A stretch of 45,176 nucleotides of DNA from an uncultured Prevotella sp. (lineage in GTDB: Bacteria > Bacteroidota > Bacteroidia > Bacteroidales > Bacteroidaceae), in NCBI GenBank assembly GCA_905234845.1, contig CAJOIW010000028.1, positions 1 through 45,176 on the forward strand, given 5' to 3'. A program made the position numbers and the translations under genes. Of this stretch, positions 42,184 through 45,176 are shown piece by piece. The notes under the pieces were generated by a model. It was not told the DNA's origin. It saw only the letters and a list, made by a program, of their open reading frames with translations, and did no database searches. Each line of letters starts with the position of its first letter. The first letter of the stretch is position 1.

Positions 42184-43452
42184 ATGAAAGTCTTAATGTT
42201 TGGATGGGAGTATCCTCCTCACGTGTTCGGTGGACTGGCCACAGCCAATTTTGGTATTACTGAAGGCCTGCACGCCCAAGGAGACATAGAAACCCTGCTC
42301 TGCTTGCCTAAGCCATGGGGGGATGAAAGCCAAGAGGCCGCGCGTATCATTGCTATGAATGCTGTGCCGATAGCATGGCGCGATGTGAACTACGACCACG
42401 TGAAGAACCGCGTAGGTCACGTCATGAGTCCTGAGGACTATTACCGTTACCGCGACCACCTTTATGCCGATTTCAATTACATGGGCGTGAACGACCTCGG
42501 TTGTCTTGACTTTGCCGGAGGCTATCCGCAAAATCTGCACGAGGAAATCAACAACTATTCGGTCATTGCGGGCGTGGTGGCTCGGACGGAGACGTTCGAT
42601 ATTATCCACGCTCACGACTGGCTCACCTATCCCGCAGGCATCCATGCCAAGCAAGTGAGTGGTCGGCCGTTGTGCATACACGTTCACGCAACCGATTTCG
42701 ACCGCTCTCGCGGAAAAGTCAATCCCACCGTCTATGGTATAGAGAAAAATGGTATGGACAATGCCGACTGCATCATGTGTGTGTCGGAACTGACCCGACA
42801 GACGGTCATACACCAGTACCACCAAGACCCGCGCAAGTGTTTCACGGTTCACAATGCTGTGTATCCGCTAAAGCAAGAGCTGCAGGATATTCCCCGTCCC
42901 GACCATACGGGAAAGGAGAAAGTCGTGACCTTCCTTGGGCGACTCACCATGCAGAAAGGACCGGAATACTTCGTCGAGGCTGCCAACATGGTGCTCCATC
43001 GCACGCGCAACGTACGGTTCTGCATGGCAGGCTCGGGCGATATGATGGACGAAATGATAGAGCTGGCAGCCGAGAGAGGCATCGCCGACCGTTTCCATTT
43101 CCCTGGTTTCATGCGTGGGAAGCAGGTCTACGAGTGTCTGAAAGCCTCCGATGTCTATGTGATGCCCTCTGTCAGCGAGCCGTTTGGCATCTCGCCGCTT
43201 GAGGCCATGCAGTGCGGTACGCCCTCGATAATCTCAAAGCAGAGCGGCTGTGCGGAGATATTGGAGAACTGCATCAAGGTAGACTACTGGGACATCCACG
43301 CCATGGCCGACGCCATCTATAGCATCTGTCATAACGACAGCCTGTTCCATTACCTACAGGACGAAGGCAAACACGAGGTTGACCAGATAACATGGGAGAA
43401 AGTAGGACTAGGGATTCGCGAACTCTATGAGAGAACTTTAGGATGGAAATAA
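42184..43452 (+). CDS. GT4-type glycosyltransferase (probable glycogen synthase)
   Basis: A 422-residue GT-B glycosyltransferase. The N-terminal GWEYPPHVFGGLATANFG is the usual sugar-acceptor loop, and HAHDWLTYPAGIHAK follows. The C-terminal domain has VVTFLGRLTMQKGPEYFVEA, FPGFMRGKQVYECLKASDVY and the donor-site ExE-type motif SVSEPFGISPLEAMQCGTPS. The neighbours (debranching enzyme, GH57) support alpha-glucan synthesis. It has a strong Shine-Dalgarno AGGAGG (42171-42176) seven bases before the ATG, unusual for this genome. Its stop codon is directly followed by a 165-bp palindromic element. Confidence 0.88.
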   Translation: MKVLMFGWEYPPHVFGGLATANFGITEGLHAQGDIETLLCLPKPWGDESQEAARIIAMNAVPIAWRDVNYDHVKNRVGHVMSPEDYYRYRDHLYADFNYMGVNDLGCLDFAGGYPQNLHEEINNYSVIAGVVARTETFDIIHAHDWLTYPAGIHAKQVSGRPLCIHVHATDFDRSRGKVNPTVYGIEKNGMDNADCIMCVSELTRQTVIHQYHQDPRKCFTVHNAVYPLKQELQDIPRPDHTGKEKVVTFLGRLTMQKGPEYFVEAANMVLHRTRNVRFCMAGSGDMMDEMIELAAERGIADRFHFPGFMRGKQVYECLKASDVYVMPSVSEPFGISPLEAMQCGTPSIISKQSGCAEILENCIKVDYWDIHAMADAIYSICHNDSLFHYLQDEGKHEVDQITWEKVGLGIRELYERTLGWK

Positions 43453-43617
43453 ACTCACCCCCAATCTTTCCTTAAGGAAGGGGAGACTAAAAACTTTTAA
43501 AGAGACCAAACAAATATCAATATTAAGTTAAACAATTAACAAATGGAGACCACAATACCTCAGTCAGAGTAGTCAAACTCCCCTCCCTTGGGGAGGGGCT
43601 GGGGGTGGCTTTAAGTT
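43453..43617 (+). repeat. Full-length palindromic element filling the glycosyltransferase-GH57 gap
   Basis: It begins the base after the stop codon (ACTCACCCCCAATC) and ends the base before the GH57 ATG. The left half has the perfect palindrome TTCCTTAAGGAA (43468-43479). The right half has CCCCTCCC-TTG-GGGAGGGG (43580-43598) and TGGGGGTGGCTTTAAG. The middle contains AAATGGAGACC, like AAAAGGAGACC in the copy at 29811. The two elements match part by part and differ mainly in the AT-rich middle. Confidence 0.85.
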
Positions 43618-44946
43618 ATGAAAACAATATGCTTATATTTTGAGATTCATCAGATAACACATCTCAAGCGTTATCGTTTCTTCGACATCGGTACCGACCA
43701 TTATTATTACGATGACTACGAGAACGAGCGCACCATCACCGAGACCGCCGAGCGCAGTTATATGCCGGCACTCGACACGTTGTTGCAGATGACGAGGGAA
43801 AACGGCAAGTATTTCAAAGTAGCCTTCTCCCTCTCGGGTGTCGGTATGGAGCAGCTTGAGCTCTATGCGCCTCAGGTGCTCGAAAAGCTTCAGGAGCTGA
43901 ACGAAACGGGCTGTGTGGAGTTCCTTGCTGAGCCGTATAGCCATGGCCTTTCATCGCTCATTAATGAGACGTGTTTCAAGGATGAGGTGCGCCGGCAGTG
44001 CGAGAAGATAAAGGAGTATTTCGGCAAACAGCCCAAGGTGCTCCGCAACTCCTCGCTCATCTATAACGACGACATCGGCCGCTTTGCCGCCGAGATGGGA
44101 TTCAAGGGAATGCTGACCGAAGGTGCGAAACACGTGCTGGGCTGGAAGTCGCCACACTACATGTATCACTGTGCCCAGGCACCGAAGCTCAAACTGCTGC
44201 TGCGCGACGTGAAACTCTCCGACGACATCTCTCTGCGGTTCAACAACAGCGAGTGGGAGGGCTATCCCTTGTTTGCCGACGCATATATGGACGAGGTGGC
44301 ATCGCATCCCGAGGGTAGTCAGATTATTAACATCTTCATGGAGTTGTCGGCCTTGGGCATCGCCCAGCCCCTGTCGAGCAACATACTCGAGTTCATGCGC
44401 GCCCTTCCCGCCTGCGCCAGGCAGCGAGGCGTCACCTTCTCCACACCCTCTGAGATATGCATGAAGATGAAGAGCGTGGGAGCGCTTGACGTTCCCGACA
44501 CGCTGAGCTGGACCGACGAGGAGCGCGACGTTAGCTCCTGGCTCGGCAACGCCATGCAGCGCGAGGCATTCCAAAAGCTCTACAGCGTGGCCGACCGAGT
44601 GCGCATAGCCGCCGACCCGCGCATCAGCCAGGACTGGGACTACCTGCAGGCCAGCAACAACTTCCGCTTCATGACCACGAAGCCCTCCGTCATGGGAGTA
44701 GACAGAGGCATCTATAGCAGCCCCTTCGACGCCTTCACCAACTATATGAACATCCTTGGCGACTTCATCAGCCGAGTGAACGCCCTCTATCCCGAGGAGA
44801 TCGACAACGAGGAGCTCAACGCCCTGCTCACCACCATCCGCAATCAGGCCGACGAGATAGAGCGCAAGAACAAGGAGATAGCCCGCCTCCAAGCCAAAAT
44901 CGAGAAAGTAGAGGAAAGCAAGGACAAAGGCAAGCGGAAGAAGTGA
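43618..44946 (+). CDS. GH57-family glycoside hydrolase or alpha-glucanotransferase
   Basis: A 442-residue protein of the GH57 fold. The N-terminal CLYFEIHQITHLKRYRFFDI matches family motif 1 (HQ). AFSLSGVGMEQLELYAPQ and FLAEPYSHGLSSLINE are motif 2 areas. GFKGMLTEGAKHVLGWKSPH contains the probable catalytic Glu, and NNSEWEGYPLFADAYMDEV the later acid/substrate region; both assignments are by position. A charged coiled coil ends the protein (about residues 405-442, IRNQADEIERKNKEIARLQA). GH57 members cut or transfer alpha-1,4 glucans, which fits the glycogen cluster. Last gene before a terminator. Confidence 0.88.
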   Translation: MKTICLYFEIHQITHLKRYRFFDIGTDHYYYDDYENERTITETAERSYMPALDTLLQMTRENGKYFKVAFSLSGVGMEQLELYAPQVLEKLQELNETGCVEFLAEPYSHGLSSLINETCFKDEVRRQCEKIKEYFGKQPKVLRNSSLIYNDDIGRFAAEMGFKGMLTEGAKHVLGWKSPHYMYHCAQAPKLKLLLRDVKLSDDISLRFNNSEWEGYPLFADAYMDEVASHPEGSQIINIFMELSALGIAQPLSSNILEFMRALPACARQRGVTFSTPSEICMKMKSVGALDVPDTLSWTDEERDVSSWLGNAMQREAFQKLYSVADRVRIAADPRISQDWDYLQASNNFRFMTTKPSVMGVDRGIYSSPFDAFTNYMNILGDFISRVNALYPEEIDNEELNALLTTIRNQADEIERKNKEIARLQAKIEKVEESKDKGKRKK

Positions 44947-45004
44947 TAGCCCGACATAGAGACAGGACGTGGCAGATGACCCGTCTGAAAGCAAAAGAAT
45001 GCAG

Positions 45005-45034
45005 GGACACGGAAAGCCGTGTCCTTGTTTTTTT
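45005..45034 (+). terminator. Terminator of the glycogen cluster
   Basis: GGACACGG (45005-45012) pairs with CCGTGTCC (45017-45024) around AAAG, followed by TTGTTTTTTTT. Confidence 0.9.
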
Positions 45035-45080
45035 TACGGAGGATGAGAATTTTCACACGCGTAAGCGCATGAAAAAAATT

Positions 45081-45097
45081 ATTGCTGTCCGCTAAAA
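45081..45097 (-). repeat. TTTTAGCGGACA motif, copy 2
   Basis: On the minus strand TTTTAGCGGACAGCAAT, 16 of 17 identical to 25361-25377. It lies just before an inverted repeat that also begins TGTCCGC. Confidence 0.45.
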
Positions 45098-45118
45098 GTT
45101 GAAAAGCGACCAATCATG

Positions 45119-45152
45119 TGTCCGCAATGCCGATAAACAGGCATTGTGGACA
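45119..45152. repeat. 13-bp inverted repeat near the right end
   Basis: TGTCCGCAATGCC (45119-45131) pairs with GGCATTGTGGACA (45140-45152) with one G-T mismatch and an 8-nt loop. TAATTTTG follows at 45153-45160 and could be a -7 box for a gene beyond the window. No gene is visible in 44947-45176. Confidence 0.55.
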
Positions 45153-45176
45153 TAATTTTGAAAAAGTAAGCCCCCT

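Noticed and set aside
43951..44994. 347-codon minus-strand open frame opposite the GH57 gene
   Set aside because: The plus strand encodes a full GH57 protein with family motifs; the antisense product matches nothing recognisable.
1..45176. tRNA, rRNA or known riboswitch
   Set aside because: I looked in the gene-free stretches for T-loop GGTTCGAATCC-like and cloverleaf patterns and saw none; no rRNA-like sequence. A covariance-model search would be needed to exclude small ncRNAs.
44947..45176. Insertion sequence at the right end
   Set aside because: Inverted repeats and the TTTTAGCGGACA motif are suggestive, but no transposase or paired ends are visible within the window.

Overview
The window is about 45 kb of chromosome from a member of Bacteroidota, most likely a Prevotella-like Bacteroidales. 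Four things point there. Genes are preceded by the Bacteroidota promoter form TTTG-N19/20-TAnnTTTG, which I can place before at least ten genes. The nuo operon has a fused nuoCD and no nuoEFG. There is an archaeal-type ProRS, an Nfn-like fused flavoprotein and a GH133/glycosyltransferase/GH57 glycogen cluster. Most starts lack a strong Shine-Dalgarno sequence. The species assignment is inference.

Layout, left to right. 117-3623 (minus): phosphate-selective porin, rRNA uracil methyltransferase and pyrF. 4200-9062 (minus): an apparent operon menG-aroE-purM-[HARE-HTH gene]-prfA ending at a hairpin terminator; the AT-rich HARE-HTH gene looks like an accessory insertion. 9228-12465 (minus): hisG-hisD-hisC with no hisB behind it. 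12542-15293: an MltF-like lytic transglycosylase, an Ala/Lys-rich lipoprotein and a small membrane protein. 15396-21009 (minus): proS, an AspT-family transporter and a fused Nfn-like oxidoreductase. 21204-25090 (plus): OmpA-type lipoprotein, mtgA and a UvrD/PcrA helicase whose frame is broken. 25957-26832: a secreted FGE-fold protein. 27088-37397: the nuoA-B-CD-H-I-J-K-L-M-N operon, closed by a 21-bp perfect hairpin terminator. 37744-40123: lipoprotein, miaA and a divergent lipid-kinase homologue. 40208-44946: glycogen debranching enzyme, GT4-type glycosyltransferase and GH57 enzyme.

Almost all genes are housekeeping or envelope genes. I see no CRISPR array, prophage, transposase or tRNA. The unusual content is in the non-coding DNA, which is a mosaic of at least four small repeat families: (1) C/G-rich palindromic elements of about 40-165 bp that fill the whole stop-to-start gap between operon genes and also sit in frame inside genes (UvrD, NuoB, the MltF-like protein); (2) three arrays of degenerate 22-bp units built on CTTTCG/CGAAAG, two of them near an ATGTTAAA/TTTAACAT palindrome; (3) tandem arrays of 7-9 bp units, usually four copies, which can be rotated to begin with AGT; (4) a cluster of CCCAGGGC-type palindromes behind uvrD. 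Family 1 is the best candidate for something undescribed: a repeat that supplies intercistronic RNA hairpins and also adds peptide segments to proteins.
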